Assembly (NCBI GenBank): GCA_050084985.1
Contig: JBITNC010000001.1
Location: forward strand, 159,340,001 to 159,404,000
Source of the DNA: Nageia nagi
Taxonomy: Eukaryota > Pinophyta
DNA: 64,000 bases
Reading direction: 5' to 3'
The notes below the pieces were generated by a model, which was given only the letters and a program-made list of their open reading frames with translations, was not told the origin of the DNA and did not search any database. The position numbers and the translations under genes are program-made. Positions 46,544 through 60,000 of this stretch are shown here, piece after piece. The first letter of the stretch is position 1. Every line of letters starts with the position of its first letter.

Positions 46544-48839
46544 CTTATTTTACTATGACACTTGTAATGTAAGCTGTTCAAAAAACTCCATGCACATACC
46601 CTTAAATATCAAAAAATATATGAAAACAAGAAAAGGCCTAAACATCAACTGTTCAATGATCCAAGAGAAGACATACTTAAATAACAATCTTCTATCCATA
46701 AAATTTAGTACATCTGTTGCCAATTGCCATGTATGGATTAGAGACTTATGCCACAGAATTCAGAGAATATATACAGTAGGTCTGAATGCACATGTTTTAC
46801 TCCTTTCTTATGCAGCAAATTTCATTAGATATTAAAAATGGGACCCCGTAAACTATAAAATAGTCAGCAAAAATCCCATCTTCATGTCGTTGTATGCTCC
46901 TTGTTATGGGAAAAAACAAGCAAATTATTGTACTTTCCCATGTCCACTATAAGTACTTGATATTTAGGTCAATCAGTGGAACTGGGGCATGCACATTTTT
47001 TAAAAACATAAAGTTGTCTTTATTCTTGAATTTTACTCAAAAAGCAATACACCAATTCTCCTTGCATTGAAATTATGTTATCTCGTAGACTATGGACACC
47101 ATGTTACAACCATGGAAAATGATGTAGGTATTGACGTTTCTACTCATTAAACCCTACCTTCTTTACATCCTTGCTTCAGTCACGTGTCTCCTATAGTGGT
47201 TGAACATAAGGTGTAATACATGCTGGTATTGAGGTTATTCACCTTCTGATTATGGTGGGCTCTCAATGTACGACGCTCTCGAGATGTAAGCCTATTGTTA
47301 ATTCCATTTTCTTGTGCTGTTATAATAATGGTTTAATATAAAACCTTATATTGTTACTGTCAGAGGAGGTTAGATGCAGAAAAAAGCATTAAAGTCCAAA
47401 ACTACTAAGCCCAAATCTGAACTGAACGATGACACTAAATGTCAACAAATGTTTATCTGTAATGAGTTTGTTGACAATCATACCCTGCACCCATTTTTGC
47501 GTGTTCAATAGAAATTCCCTATGTGTACATCTAAACAGTACCTAATTATGAGAAGTGATTATTATTTCACCAAAATTGTTGTCCACATCTCTATTGTTTT
47601 TACAGTCCTAGTCAAGATGCCCCTCTTCATATTCACATTCTGCCAGTTCTGTAGCCTGTAGGTACTGGAGATAAGTCCTTAACAAAAGGAACAATAGGGG
47701 TCTTCTCATAACTAGGAATCCCGTATCCCTTTTGGAACTTCATTAAACCTGCTAATAAAATTTAGAGGAGCCCATTTGCATAGATACACAAGGCCATGAA
47801 TTGATATGTATCCTCCTTAACATAAATGTGAGATGCCCTATCAAGAGTTTCAAGTTCACACATCCTATAAACAGAAGCCTCAGTGAAGATCATCTTGGAT
47901 TGGGTGAACATTGCCTTTAACTTTGCAGCTATAACATTATCTTTCTAACCATTTCAGTTCATGCTGTTCTTGGTACTATTTTGAGAATCAAAACCTCGTC
48001 ATAACTTTCCACCAATATCCTACTATGTGACCCTTTATATTTGAGGATTGGCGAATACATATAAGCCACTAATCCTGAAATATTGTACATAATAGGCAAA
48101 TACATATAAGCCACTAATCCTAGTATGGGTCATATTTTGTTCTACTGCTTCATTCCTCCCTTGGCCCATAATTAATGTGAAGATCCCATGCTAATTAACA
48201 TAAAAGGGTTTTCATACCAGAAACTGGAAAACGATAAGAACACTCCAAACCAGAAGCCAAATCAGGCAAAGGCTGCAATAGACAAACAGTACAAGCCCCT
48301 ATGTAAACTGTCAAAACGACAAAAATCAGCTCATATGTGAACTCTGTTGAAAAAGCAAAAATCAACCACAAATTGTTGTGGAAAACTCACTTATCTTTTG
48401 TCGAGTTGCAGATTGACTTGAAACAAATAAATGTTATTAATGACCACAAGTGACCAAAGTCGACTGGAACAGAAAATAAGTGTCTAGATGCAAAACAATG
48501 AAGAAGCCAAAAGGAGCTAAAACTTGCAAAAATTACGTAGTAGAATGTGCTCGTGTGCGCGCATACCCATGTGAAAAGGAGAGAGGCAATCCCTCAAAGC
48601 AAGGAAGAAAGGAGTAAGTTGATTAATTAAAAATTAGAAAAAAAAGTTATTTCTTTTTTTTTTTTAAATATGAATGTTGATTGATATTTGGTTTATCATC
48701 TAATTTTATTTATAAATAAAATTTATGTTTTATATGGGTCACCCTTGAACTTTTGAATTTGCATTTTGGTTATTTTAGAGGTGGGTATGAAACATATCGT
48801 CATGTTATTCTTCATCCTTTTTTCCTTAGGACATTTCCA
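46544..48839. other. Upstream region of the small protein gene
   Basis: No coding sequence recognised. On the minus strand this would hold the 5' UTR and promoter, but no convincing TATA box and start-site arrangement was identified. The part from 48540 to 48610 is purine-rich. Confidence 0.35.
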
Positions 48840-48978
48840 CAATTAAAGGGTGCTTAGACGCCCCTAGAATGGTTAGGGGACATTTGGGCATCCTTCAACT
48901 TCCTAGGCAAATTTGAGACGTATGGGCATCCTTGAGGTACCAAGGGATGCCTCCCACTGACTAGGTAGATGATTTAAA
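48840..48978 (+). repeat. Short repeat with poly-A tail, direct copy
   Basis: Related to the inverted copy at 45350-45570. It ends in an uninterrupted run of about 16 A after gactaggtagatgattt. Repeated words ggcatcctt and gggatgcc mark the family. A terminal poly-A suggests retroposition by LINE machinery. Confidence 0.5.
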
Positions 48979-50301
48979 AAAAAAAAAAAAAGTTTATTGC
49001 TTTAGTTTTCATTTTGTTTATTGTTTTAGTCTTTTTAAATGAAAATATTTAATAGTAAATACTAAAATAGTAACATAGGAGTTGGGTCTTCAAAATTCAA
49101 ACAAATAAGCATATTGTTTCCACTTAGTTTTCATAGTCTATAATCTGAGATATTGTTTCCACTTCCACAGTTTACTCGAAAATCCAAACAAGTATAGGGT
49201 ATTTTTTAGTATTTACAAATTTACAATTGTTACCAACAACTAAGAAGCATACTATTTGTTACAAATTTGAAATTTACAAGTTTAAACTTTACAACTATTA
49301 TAAACACAACTGAAACATGAACATTGTTAATATTACATGTCCTTAGAACTGTTAACCTTAATTCAACTTAGTAATTCAATATTCACTAATGTATCTGCAA
49401 CTCTTCACTATCCAACATAGAATAAGTGTCACATGATGATGAAGGTTTTTCCTTGTGCCTTAATTATTTACTTATTGTTACTATGTTAGTGTATCCATAA
49501 CATTGTTTTATGATTTATCATTTATGCGAAGCAATATGCTTCTTTTGGATCCTTTTAGTTATTTTTCTTCTATAATATCATTGACCATAGTTAGGTTGTT
49601 AGCTGTTATTTTTTCCTATAATATTCAAATCTTTTAAGATGTATACTTGCAAGTATATTGTTAAAAGTTACAACTTTATAGTAATAAAAAGTAAAACTAA
49701 ACTTATTGTCATAATAAATTTGAATTTCAATACTTATATATATATATTTATAATTTTATTATATTTTAACTTTGTCATACCCTCGTTTTACATGAAATCC
49801 ATCCTAAGTCATGTTGGTCCCAAGGATACATGTTATTGTACCTTGTTGTCCCCATCCTAAGAAATTTGTGGAGCATAGATAAAACCAATGTAGGAATTTT
49901 AAATTTTCCCTTAAAATCTTGAGCATTCATAAAAAAATCAACAACATAGCCCAAATTGGAGACCAGTCCATAAAAAGATATTGGCTCATTTCTACATTTG
50001 GGCTAATTTAATGATGGGTTCTAAAGAATTGATATTTAATGATGGATTGATCTAGTAAAGGACTTGAAACATAATGAATCAAGTTAAGCCCACAAGCAAT
50101 TTTCTTATGTAACATCTTCCATGACTTCTAAGCCAAATATGCAATATGCAACAAAAATTAGTTCAATAAAATAATTTTTCACATTATGTAGAAATGTTTC
50201 CTTAAACTATGATATCAAAAGTGAAACCAGATGAAAAAATAAAGATAACATTGAAATAAAAGTAACAAAATGTTAAAAAAATGTTGATTTTAACCTAATA
50301 C
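48979..50301. other. AT-rich region, nothing recognised
   Basis: No family resemblance in any frame. A 73-codon open stretch at 49639-49860 consists mostly of AT-rich codons and is probably chance. Confidence 0.4.
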
Positions 50302-52620
50302 AAGATGTCCACCTGATTTAAAATATTTACTTAAGAGGGGAGGATGGTAAGTGGGAGCAAGAGCGAGTGCAAAGGAGAGGCGACTAGGTTTCAGAGGATG
50401 ATGAGGATCAAGAATGGTGGCAATATGGTGAAGGATCGGGTGATGATCAAAATCTAGAGATGGGTCCTTGGTTTATTGCTAGGCATCCTTTTGTCCTTGG
50501 TGTGATAGGTCCAAGATTGAATGTATCAAAGTTGAATGTAGGGATAATTGGGCCCTCTTAGAACATTGCAGCTAAAGGACGACAAGTTGGGGGCCATTTT
50601 GAGGGTAAATCTTGGGTATAGGTAGTCATGGACCAAGAAAGGAAGAGGAAATCCAACGACATTATAATTTTGAAACCCTCAATAAGGTAAATTACTTATT
50701 CCTTCTTCCATTATTTCTTTTATTCAATCTTAGGGGGTGTTTGATCTTGTGGTAAAATGTTTTGGGCCCTGACTTGATTTGGATGTCCTTAGAAGGTGGG
50801 TTGTCAGGATACGGAGACTAAGTGATGTGCTAGATATTACTACTTTACCAACAGGGTTTTTGGAAGACATGCAACAAATATTATCAAGTGGGCTATATTT
50901 TTTTTGGAAGAGAGGCTTCTTCTTGAGGAAATGAGGGCTAAATTTTGATCCCAACATATAATGATTCAATATGGAACCCATGTGGATTAGGCTGCCAAGT
51001 ATACTAGTGCATTATTAGCATGAAGATGTGTTGATAGGGATTGCTAGGGCTATGGTTACTCTAATTACATTCGACCTAATAACTAAAAATGATCAAGAAT
51101 AGTGTATGCCAAGATCAATGTCCAAGCTGATCTAGAAGGATCCCTTCTTAACTCTATTACTCTAGTCTCAAATTTGGGGATATGGGTGTAGGAAATAGAG
51201 TATGAATCTAAACCCAGATCATGTTCCAATTATGGCTTGGTGATTCATTCAACAAGTAGATGCATAATAGATAAGATAAGAGGAGGGATAAGGAAATAAA
51301 CTATGGGGAAACAAGTTAACCTAATGTCAGTTAATCAAGTTATTTTTAAAACCATTGAGGAAGTGGTGATTCAATAATCTTTAGTGAAAGGATCAAAAGA
51401 AGAGAACCTCTAGGATAGAAAGGATTAAGAGATGCAACAAAGACCAAATGAAGATAATATTCAATGTAAAGGAGATACAAAGATGCAGAAGGTTGTTACC
51501 TTGGAGAAAACCCTGAGAGAGAAAGTTACGATTCAACCAGAGATAAAGGAAAGTAGAGACCCCCTTATGGTTAAAGGGTCTTATGAAAGTAGGACTCTAA
51601 AGTAGGAGTAAATGGACCAATGGGTGGTGGTTTAAGTAATGAAAGGAGGAGAGCAAATTCCAGAGACACAACCTTTACCCTATGTTGGATCAACTTCAAA
51701 GGTAATAAGAGCACCCCCCTAAGGTGATGAAACTATCCCAAAGATGGTCTTGAAATGAAAATGGAGTAATTCATAGATACAAAAGGAAATAGAGGAGATT
51801 AGATATCCAAGTAAAAAGTAAATGATCTAAAAAGAAGTACTAAGAAGAGTTCCCAAGGTGTTAAGGAGGTAAAGAAGGTTATCTCATGGGAATAGAGACC
51901 TTCAAGGTTTGACCAACAAATAAATGATCTAGAAATTGATGTGGATGCAATGTATATAATGAGCAATGAGGAGGTAGTAGAGAATGTTACAAAGCTGGAA
52001 CAACTCATGGGTATCAATCCATATAAATAGATGAGGAAAGCCTTAATGGATAGTTACAAAATTAAACTAACTCAAAAAAGCCAACAAAAAATCAAAGAGA
52101 TAATTAGAGAAGGAAATGGAGGGCTTGAAACCTCCCATTAGAAATAATATTTCACAATTGCCTAGCTATTGTAGAAAGGTCTTATTGACGAAGAGGAAAA
52201 ACTATTTCAAAAATGAGATCAAATCCATTATGTGTTCTATAGGAATACATTTAAGAAAGTGGATAGAAGAAACCAAGGAATGGAGATCCTTGCCAAAAAT
52301 ACCAAGAGCAGAAGAGGAAGTCAAGGAGGAAGATGATAGTTTTATTTTGATTGAATTCTATATTGGTATTGATTTTGTTTATATCAATGTTCCCTTTTTT
52401 AATATCTTCAACCTTGATAATTTTATCTTAAGCGAATTTTATTTTTTTGTGTTTGAAATTTTGTTGTTTTTTAGGGATCCTAGTTATCCTTAGTTGGATT
52501 TTGCTATGGATACATTTGTGGGCATGTATTGAAAAACTAAACTTGATGTAAAAGGTAGTGGGTCCTTTCAAAACCCATGTTTTTATCCTATTTATTAAAA
52601 AAAAGATGTCCACTTGATTT
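50302..52620 (+). mobile_element. L1-type LINE insertion with target duplication, ORF1 only
   Basis: The 18 bp flanks aagatgtccacctgattt (50302-50319) and aagatgtccacttgattt (52603-52620) differ at one base and form a target-site duplication. The right one is preceded by a run of 8 A (52597-52604) that overlaps it by two bases. Between them lies a plus-strand LINE ORF1 remnant and a T-rich tail region. There is no endonuclease or reverse transcriptase (ORF2) segment anywhere in the 2.28 kb, so the copy either lost ORF2 or belongs to an ORF1-only non-autonomous family. Flanks, poly-A and orientation agree with target-primed reverse transcription. Confidence 0.85.
50395..52490 (+). pseudogene. 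LINE ORF1 (DUF4283 and CCHC knuckle), decayed
   Basis: Near 50740-50960 the frame gives TLPTGFLEDMQQILSSG (frame-adjusted) and YFFWKRGFFL. Near 50960-51080 it reads MWIRLPSILVHY, stop, HEDVLIGIARAMVTLITFDL, the DUF4283-linked stretch of plant L1 ORF1. At 51185-51265 it reads EIEYESKPRSCSNYGLVIHS then TSRC: a C-x2-C-x4-H-x4-C knuckle whose second Cys is Tyr. A charged Lys/Glu-rich part follows, including the 125-codon open frame 52116-52493 with LRKWIEETKEWRSLPKIPRA and EEEVKEEDDS. This would be the RNA-binding ORF1p of an L1 element. It carries many stops. Confidence 0.78.
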
Positions 52621-53159
52621 CTCTACAGCTTGTCAATGATATTTGCATATGCATGCATCAGATGAAAGCAAACTTGAGTTGAAATATAAACCAATTCAAA
52701 CATAAGTTTTGTTCAAATACTATTTTATTATTAGTGCCTTATCTATTGGGTCTGATTATCCATATGTGACAAGTTTGATTAAAGAGAGTAGAAAATAAGT
52801 GTGAATGAGTCTAATGATAGCTTTATGCAAGAAAACTACAAGCAAGAAACTAGTGAATAAAATAGACAAAAAAATTCTCAAAATGTGAGGCAAAATATAA
52901 TCCTTGCTAATATTGAAAACAAGAATTAAAGACATTGAAAAAAAGGTGGATATAGGACAAGATTATTCCTTGGCAACATGCATGACAATCGAGTGAAAGA
53001 TTTACATTTCTTATACCATAAGAGAAGCATAACCATAGTCTTACATTTTAACAAATTGCAAATACTGTCATTAGCAAAATGATAACAACTTAAAGATTGA
53101 AAAATAGAAAGGAAACACTCCAAGGATTTGGTATATAGACATTCAAATTTGCATTTTGA
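52621..53159. other. Nothing recognised
   Basis: AT-rich interval between the LINE insertion and the LTR-like repeat; no coding or repeat signal seen. Confidence 0.35.
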
Positions 53160-53990
53160 TTATCTAAAAATTGGTTTATTTTAATATTTACTTAATTTAT
53201 GCAAAATGCCAATTTGCATGCACTTGGGGCTATTTTGAATTAAATTAAGCAATATCTTCCAAATTTATATTATCCTATGTACACATTCGCCTAGGAAATT
53301 ACACCTAGATGAAATCAAAATTAAATTTATCAAATATATATATAAAAAAAGTAAAAGATTTATTTGATAGATCAAGGTGTCTTGAAACCAAGCACCTTAG
53401 AATTCTACGAGATAATCACTTTGACATGCTTTAACACTAATACCTTCTGTAAGACTTATCATATTTTGCCAAGTATTTCTTTAAGTCATATTCACAAGTA
53501 TAAAAGTAGAATATTGTAAGGTGGGTACTAAAATTTAAAACCATGCAAAAACCTACAAAATGCATCAATTGGAAGTTGTCATGCCCTACAAATTTTCAAG
53601 TCCTAAAACATGGGCATTATGAACCTTTCATCTTAAAATATGGGCATTTTGGGACCTATGTTCCATAATCGAGGCAATGCAGTCCCTGAGCCAAATCGAT
53701 CTCGGACCAATCCCAAAAGCTAGATCTAACCTTATATACTGCAAGTTTGTCATTTGCTCACTTCAAAATGCCAAGTTTTTTTATCCAATGTCATAAGATG
53801 TTTATTAACCTACCTCCAATCTAAAACCTACAAATACATCTTTATATCTCCTCTTGTAAATTCTACATATTCTTGATTACTAGGTCTTATACTATATATT
53901 GCTATTAATATATTTTCATTTCATAAATATTGTATATAATTTTGGTACATAAATAAATTATATGTATTTTAATACATTAATCTTTATTTT
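53160..53990 (+). repeat. LTR-like dispersed repeat, copy 2
   Basis: Matches 34450-35290 along its length. Directly after it, near 53999-54016, stands aattggtgaatccaactc. This resembles the sequence that follows the 5' LTR in many plant Ty3/gypsy elements (family form: ATTTGGCGACTCCACTGG), so this copy may be a 5' LTR with part of its leader. No gag or pol follows. Borders are approximate. Confidence 0.6.
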
Positions 53991-54369
53991 TCATACAAAT
54001 TGGTGAATCCAACTCTTTGTTTTTATTTTGTGTGCTCTTTTTACCAAAATCCCAGGTTATTTATTTTAACCCCTTTGTTTTCTTTTAAAACCTTAATTTG
54101 AAAAGCCTTTTGTTTTCTAAATTTAGGGTATCATATTTTTGGCAAACTCTATTTTTTTCCTTTGGTTTTCTTCACTCTTATTTGCACCACCTTTGGAACT
54201 TTTAAATTTGATGGATCTTATACTAGTACCAAATCGATATTTTGGCATCTATGCCTAGAAATTGAAGCTCGCTTATAGCCAACATAGATACCAACTTTAT
54301 TATAGCCTATATTATCCCTTATCCCATTTCATCACCACCTACGTCCCTGCCACTATTGTTTGTTGTTAT
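53991..54369. other. Leader-like sequence after the LTR repeat
   Basis: T-rich leader-type sequence (ttttaccaaaatcccaggtta, then alternating cctttgttttc phrases) with no open frame. It is cut off by the copia LTR at 54370. Confidence 0.35.
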
Positions 54370-54587
54370 TGTTAGAATAAATAATACATTATTAAATATA
54401 TACATTAGCTATTTATGAAGCATAACTTAAGTAAATAATACATTAGAATTATTATTAATGTTAGGTTTATTAATATTAGGGCACATAAGGTTGAGTTGGT
54501 TATTATATGAAAATGTAACTCCCAAGAGTGAATGTATTTAATATTTTCTTCCAAGTAATTGAATCAATATGACTTCTCTCAAATCCA
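54370..54587 (+). repeat. Copia LTR, isolated copy
   Basis: 218 bp from TGTTAGAATAAATAATACAT to CAAATCCA, with a primer site right behind it. Its start and middle (gaaaatgtaactcccaagag) resemble the minus-strand LTR of the element at 6824-12703, so a related family is likely. No second LTR was found in the window. Confidence 0.78.
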
Positions 54588-54590
54588 ATA

Positions 54591-54602
54591 TGGTATCAGA
54601 GT
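54591..54602 (+). other. Primer binding site (initiator tRNA-Met type)
   Basis: TGGTATCAGAGT, 3 bp after the LTR end, matching the usual copia site TGGTATCAGAGC except for the last base. Confidence 0.85.
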
Positions 54603-57055
54603 AAAGTTTATTCTCTTCCTTCTCTCCTCAATTTGCTTGGTGAAGTTATGGTTGCTTTCCATAGCCTAGGGATGATTGTGATGGAGAAGTGAAGAATAAG
54701 AAGATACTTGAAATAAATCCATTTTGTGTTCAAGAGTTAGAGCAAGAGAGTGGAGTGAAGAGATTTTCCTAGCAAATTCATCCACCCTACCGAATAAAAA
54801 TGAACCCTATTACAAAATGTTGAAGAGCATACAAAGTTGTGTGACTATGTGTTTGCAATTCATAAACATTAGTAAAGGTAACTAGACTTGGTTGAACTAC
54901 CCTGTCACTAGTCTAAAGCAAATCTACCCTCCCTTGCATGTACCTCCTCCATCCTAGGTACTAATTTAGTGTTGTACCCATCTTGCTCCTCACATGATAT
55001 GCCTCCCAACCAATCACATGTAGAACACACAACATCATGACCTCCCACACTCCTCATGTTATCATCTCATGTAGCCTCCTTCATGATGCCTCTATTGTTA
55101 TCCCCCTCACATTGTCTAGTAGGCAACTACTCCTCATTGCCCATTGTGTAGCTATTTTTGAAGTGTAGTGAGTCAATTTGTAATATCCAAAACCCCATCC
55201 TCATGCTTATATTTTGAATGCATGCATGCTATAAAATTGTAACCCCCACGTGCACTATGCAAACTCCCAAAGAGATAAATCTAATATCCAAACTCCTCAT
55301 AGCACACAGTGCATCCGCTCTAAACCTCAGCTTCACACAACCATTCTACAGTTTCATGTTACTATCATAAACAACCATGAGCCCACAATGCATATATTGT
55401 TTTGCAGTAAGCAAATGTTGCATTGTGTTGGGAAGGAAATCTTTCCTCTTACTCTATAATCATCATGAAATGATCAAGATGGGAAAGCAACCCAATATTA
55501 GGTAAGAACATGTTACTGAAATCATCTTACAAGGACTAATACACAAAGGTTTCTTACAAAAGCTTATATCATTAATACAAGCTTGAATTGTGTAGGTCTT
55601 ATTTGGGAATCAACTAAGTGGTGGGGTAGAGGTGGTAACTATTAACACACATTATTATAGGGACTGAGGTGTTTATCATGCAATGTTTAAAAGTTGTTAT
55701 GGATTTTAAATAAATTAAAAATAAAGAAAAAGAAATAGTTGAGAACGAGGTGATAATTGGCTAGATTTTGAAGAGATTATCACAATGCAAGAATTGTCTA
55801 AACTTTATTTCTTTCATACCAGTTAAGAGATCTTGTTCAATTCAATCAAAATTTGAAAATAAAATGACTATTATCCAATCATTTCAAATAAGAGTAAAAA
55901 GCAAAGTTGATTGTCAGTTTTTTGTAAACAAGATTGAGAAATAAAAAAGAACTTAGAGTGGGTCACAAAAATAGATAGGTCTTGAATAAGAAGTTTAATC
56001 AGATAACATAAAAGGGTAAGTGCAAGAAGTTGAGTCCCACTTTTGTCCAACAAGTGGAAGTGTTTTCCTTGATTTTCACGTATCTCAAAATTTGAACCAC
56101 TTAGAGTTCGAATTATGAAAATAATCACTTGGGTAAAAATTTAGTACTCAAAGTCTAGTTTTCAAATATGTAATTTATTCCAATATGTAGATAATAGAAA
56201 TAAACTTTTGATAGATATGTTTAAAAGCCACTCTTTAAAAAATTTAGTTTGAGGACTATACCCCCATTGTGTCCCTCATGCATAATTGGACCTAAATTTT
56301 AATATTTTGCTAAATCCTTTTAGATACTGATACCTAAGACACTAAAGATTATGGAGGATATTTTTTTTGTAATTTTTTTATTAATATTTTATTGGTCTCG
56401 ATTGTTGTTTTGAAAAGTGCTCATTTCCCTCAAGCATAATTTGACCTAAACTTATCACTTCTTTTTAAGTTGTAGAGAATTTTATGCAGAATGTGGACAT
56501 TTTTTTTCATGATTCTAAAAAAAAATAAAAAGATATTAAATAATTATGAAACCCTACTTTTTGAATTTTATGGACCATCTTTCATTGCAAATTATATTAA
56601 AAATACTAAATCTAATCCAAATATAAAATAAAGATCATATTTGAAATCTTCACTCTCTCATCTGCAATCCTTCAAAATTTTGTGAAACAACTCTTTGAAA
56701 AATCTCATCAAATTTATTCCCAAAGTTGGAAAAGTCCATTGCCCTTACTAGGACCTTGAAGTTGTAGGTCCAAATCAAAGGGGTGGGTCACTAAAGCTAT
56801 TTTTGAGCCTAGAACCAAGGGAAAAAAGTGGGTGAAAATTTGAATTTAAAGACCAAGATCCCAACCCATATATAATAAAATATTTATATAAAAGTATTTT
56901 ATATTTTTTATTATATCCATCAATCTTGTATAGACTTTTGTGACCTAATTCTTCAATTTTATTTTCTTTTTGCAATTTTCCATTCATTTTTTGTGATTAT
57001 AATAATTTTAAAGCAAGGTTAGTTTTGAAAGGAGGTCATGGGATCAAAAAAATTC
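54603..57055. other. Truncated copia leader and unassigned sequence
   Basis: The first few hundred bases would be the leader and gag start of the copia copy, but no gag motif is readable. After about 55200 nothing was recognised; the open stretches at 55250-55459, 55871-56128 and 56775-56987 lack family features. Confidence 0.35.
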
Positions 57056-60000
57056 AAGTAAGGAAAGATTCAAGGAACTTTACACCTGAACAAGAACAAG
57101 CATATAAAGAGAGATACACAATGAAAAAGAGAGAGAAGAGCATGTTTTAGGCAATTGAGGGATGTGGAAGCATTGAGTTTTACATAAAATGATCTAGAGG
57201 AGAACATTCAAGAGATGAATGTAAACAATGCACATGTGGAAGAGGAGACTACAATTGTAGAACCTTCAGATCCACCTATCGATATGAATCTACTAGGTAT
57301 GTCTACCAATCCACCTTTTGAAATGAATTCATTGGGTATGTCTTTAGATCCACCTTTGAAAGATAATAATAATATTTTTTTGAAAATGGAAGGTAATATC
57401 TTACATAAGTTTCTTGAAGATAAGCTTTTATCTCAAAGACATATAAGAACAGTTGCAAGTAATATACATGAGGAATATTTCAAAGATGAAGATTTAGGAG
57501 GTCAATGTCAACTCATGTTGCAATTAATGAGAATGAAAAAATAAGAAAGGTAATGAAAACCTTAGGATAATGTGAAATCAAACAAGGAAGATGAATCCCT
57601 TAAACAAGTTATGTCTACTGTTGCTAGTGCCATTAGTTCTATTGGAAAAAAGAGTAGATCTAAAGATAAGAATGCTGCACAATGAGCTATAACAAAGAAA
57701 AGAAAGGTTAGTGAATTGTTTGATGTGAGTTGTAAAATTATCCAAAGGGTTGTAAAGAGAAGATAAAGTATTGAAAGTGATCCAATCAACCAATGTTGGA
57801 GTTCTAGTGGTAGATTCCCAAGGTCTAACATGAAATTAACTAGCGAGATCAAGGCTATAATTGAAAATTTTTGGCCTGATAGAACAAGGGTATCACCACA
57901 TTCTAGAGATGTTTTAAAATTAAAACATGGGTCAAAATATCATGAATATCATCCAAAACACCTACTAGATATGACTCAATTTGAATTGTATCAACAATTT
58001 GTAGAAGAGGGAGTGTTACAACCATTTAATATTGAAATAAGTTGAAGATCATTTGAGAAATGCAAACCTTGTTTTGCCAAAATTAATTAGGAAAGAGTAA
58101 CTTGTTGTTGCAAAACTCATATGCAATTTCAATATTATTATGAGGCTTTTCTAAACATAGGTGGGAAGTTGCATACTAATGATTTGAGGTAAGAATGCAG
58201 TATTCATATACCAGTTGAAACCATCAAGGAGTTTATAGAAAGTTTGCTTTATCCACCCCCTCATGAGCAATCATTTTATTCCAATTCATATATTACAAGA
58301 TAATGTGATAAATGTTAGAAATTTTCATTACTAGGAGATTGTATGCATGAAATTTGAACAACAAGATGTGGATGTTAGAATATTCAAGAATGTTGAGTAT
58401 AATTTGATAGATGGAAAAACTAGAAAGCGTGTTGATTTGATCACTGAAAGTATAAAAGTGCATACATTCATGGATGATTTTAAGATAAAGTATCTACCAA
58501 AATATGTGAAACACTCCCAAAATGCTAGATGGCTTGATAGTCAATTTTGTCAATGTAGAAACGTATTTCTGGTTGGAACTATATTTTCAGTTGTTGACTT
58601 TACCAAAAATTATACTCTTAAACCATAAGAAGAAATTAAATATCAATATTATAATTCAATTCAAGTTGCCATTTTTGTCCATATTGTATATAGACATGGA
58701 AATGATAGTACTAAAGATAACAGAAATGTTTTAAGGGAGTACCATTTCTATGTAAGTGATAATCGATTACACTCACCATAGTTTTTCCAATATTATTTAA
58801 AGGTATTTTACAATAATTTGGATGAAAGAGGAATTCAGATGGCAAAACATTTCATATGGTCAGATAATTATGTGGGATAATTTAAAAATTCTTGAATGTT
58901 TTATTGGCTAAGTAGGGTTCATAAAGAAAAAATAATAAACATATATGGAGTTTTATTGAAGAAGGACATGGTAAAGAAGAACACGATGGAGCACATGCAT
59001 GTGTTAAAAGAGCTCTTTCTAGAGAGCAACTAAAATTTCGTGATGTAAGTAAATTTAAATATGCTCATGATATTGTGGAATGGTGTGGTAGAACATTATC
59101 TATAAGATCAAGTAAAAATTCTACAATTCACCAATACTTTTGGTTATTTGAAGAAGATAATATTTTGAATCATCTTGATTTAGATACAATCAATGGATCA
59201 ACAAAGTGGAATTCATTTAGGAGTTCAAAAGCAACCACTTTGACTATATAGATAAGGGAGCTTGCATCTTTTTATGAGATTTGTATTATAGGTGATTCAA
59301 AATAATGTGGAAATACAAAATGGGTTGAGGAATGGAAACAAATATCTTTGATGCCTTCACAAACTCATGATGATCAACAAGAAACAAGAATTGAAGTTAA
59401 ACTATTTGCATGAGAAGACTATGATCGTATTTCAGACCTTGTACACAAACGAAATTTTAAATTTAGCTTATTTATATTCTTGAAAATGTACACATGATTT
59501 TAATATATAAATTATGTTAGTTTTATACATTGAACACTTTAAATTGATAAAAATTTTGTTAGAGGATATGTGTATGCTATTGTTGCACCTAAAGGGAATG
59601 AAGAGGGAATAGGGTATTGGCTAGCTTGATGTGTTGAGAAAAAACATAAGTTAACTCAACCTTGATGTGACAATGATGGATTTCTTTATCCAATAGGTTT
59701 GTATATGTGTGTTTCTCAAGCAAGCTTACTATCTACTCTCTAGATATTTCTTTAGAGTATTTGTCATATTTTCTAAATTTTGATAATGATGGATAAATCA
59801 TGGTTATATCCAATAGGTTCTTTGGTATTTGTCAACACATGGCTATGAAAATATCTTACTAGGAAAGTAATTGGTTTGCCTGCATTTGAAGATTATGAAA
59901 TAAGTAAGAAGATTGTACATTACTCACATTTGATATTGACAACAAATATCAAACTATTCAGATATAAAGGGAGGCCTTTGAATAGAGTGTTGTGGACCCT

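Noticed and set aside
46449-46835. Plus-strand open frame of 128 codons
   Set aside because: Antisense shadow of exon 1; beyond the overlap it shows no protein-like pattern.
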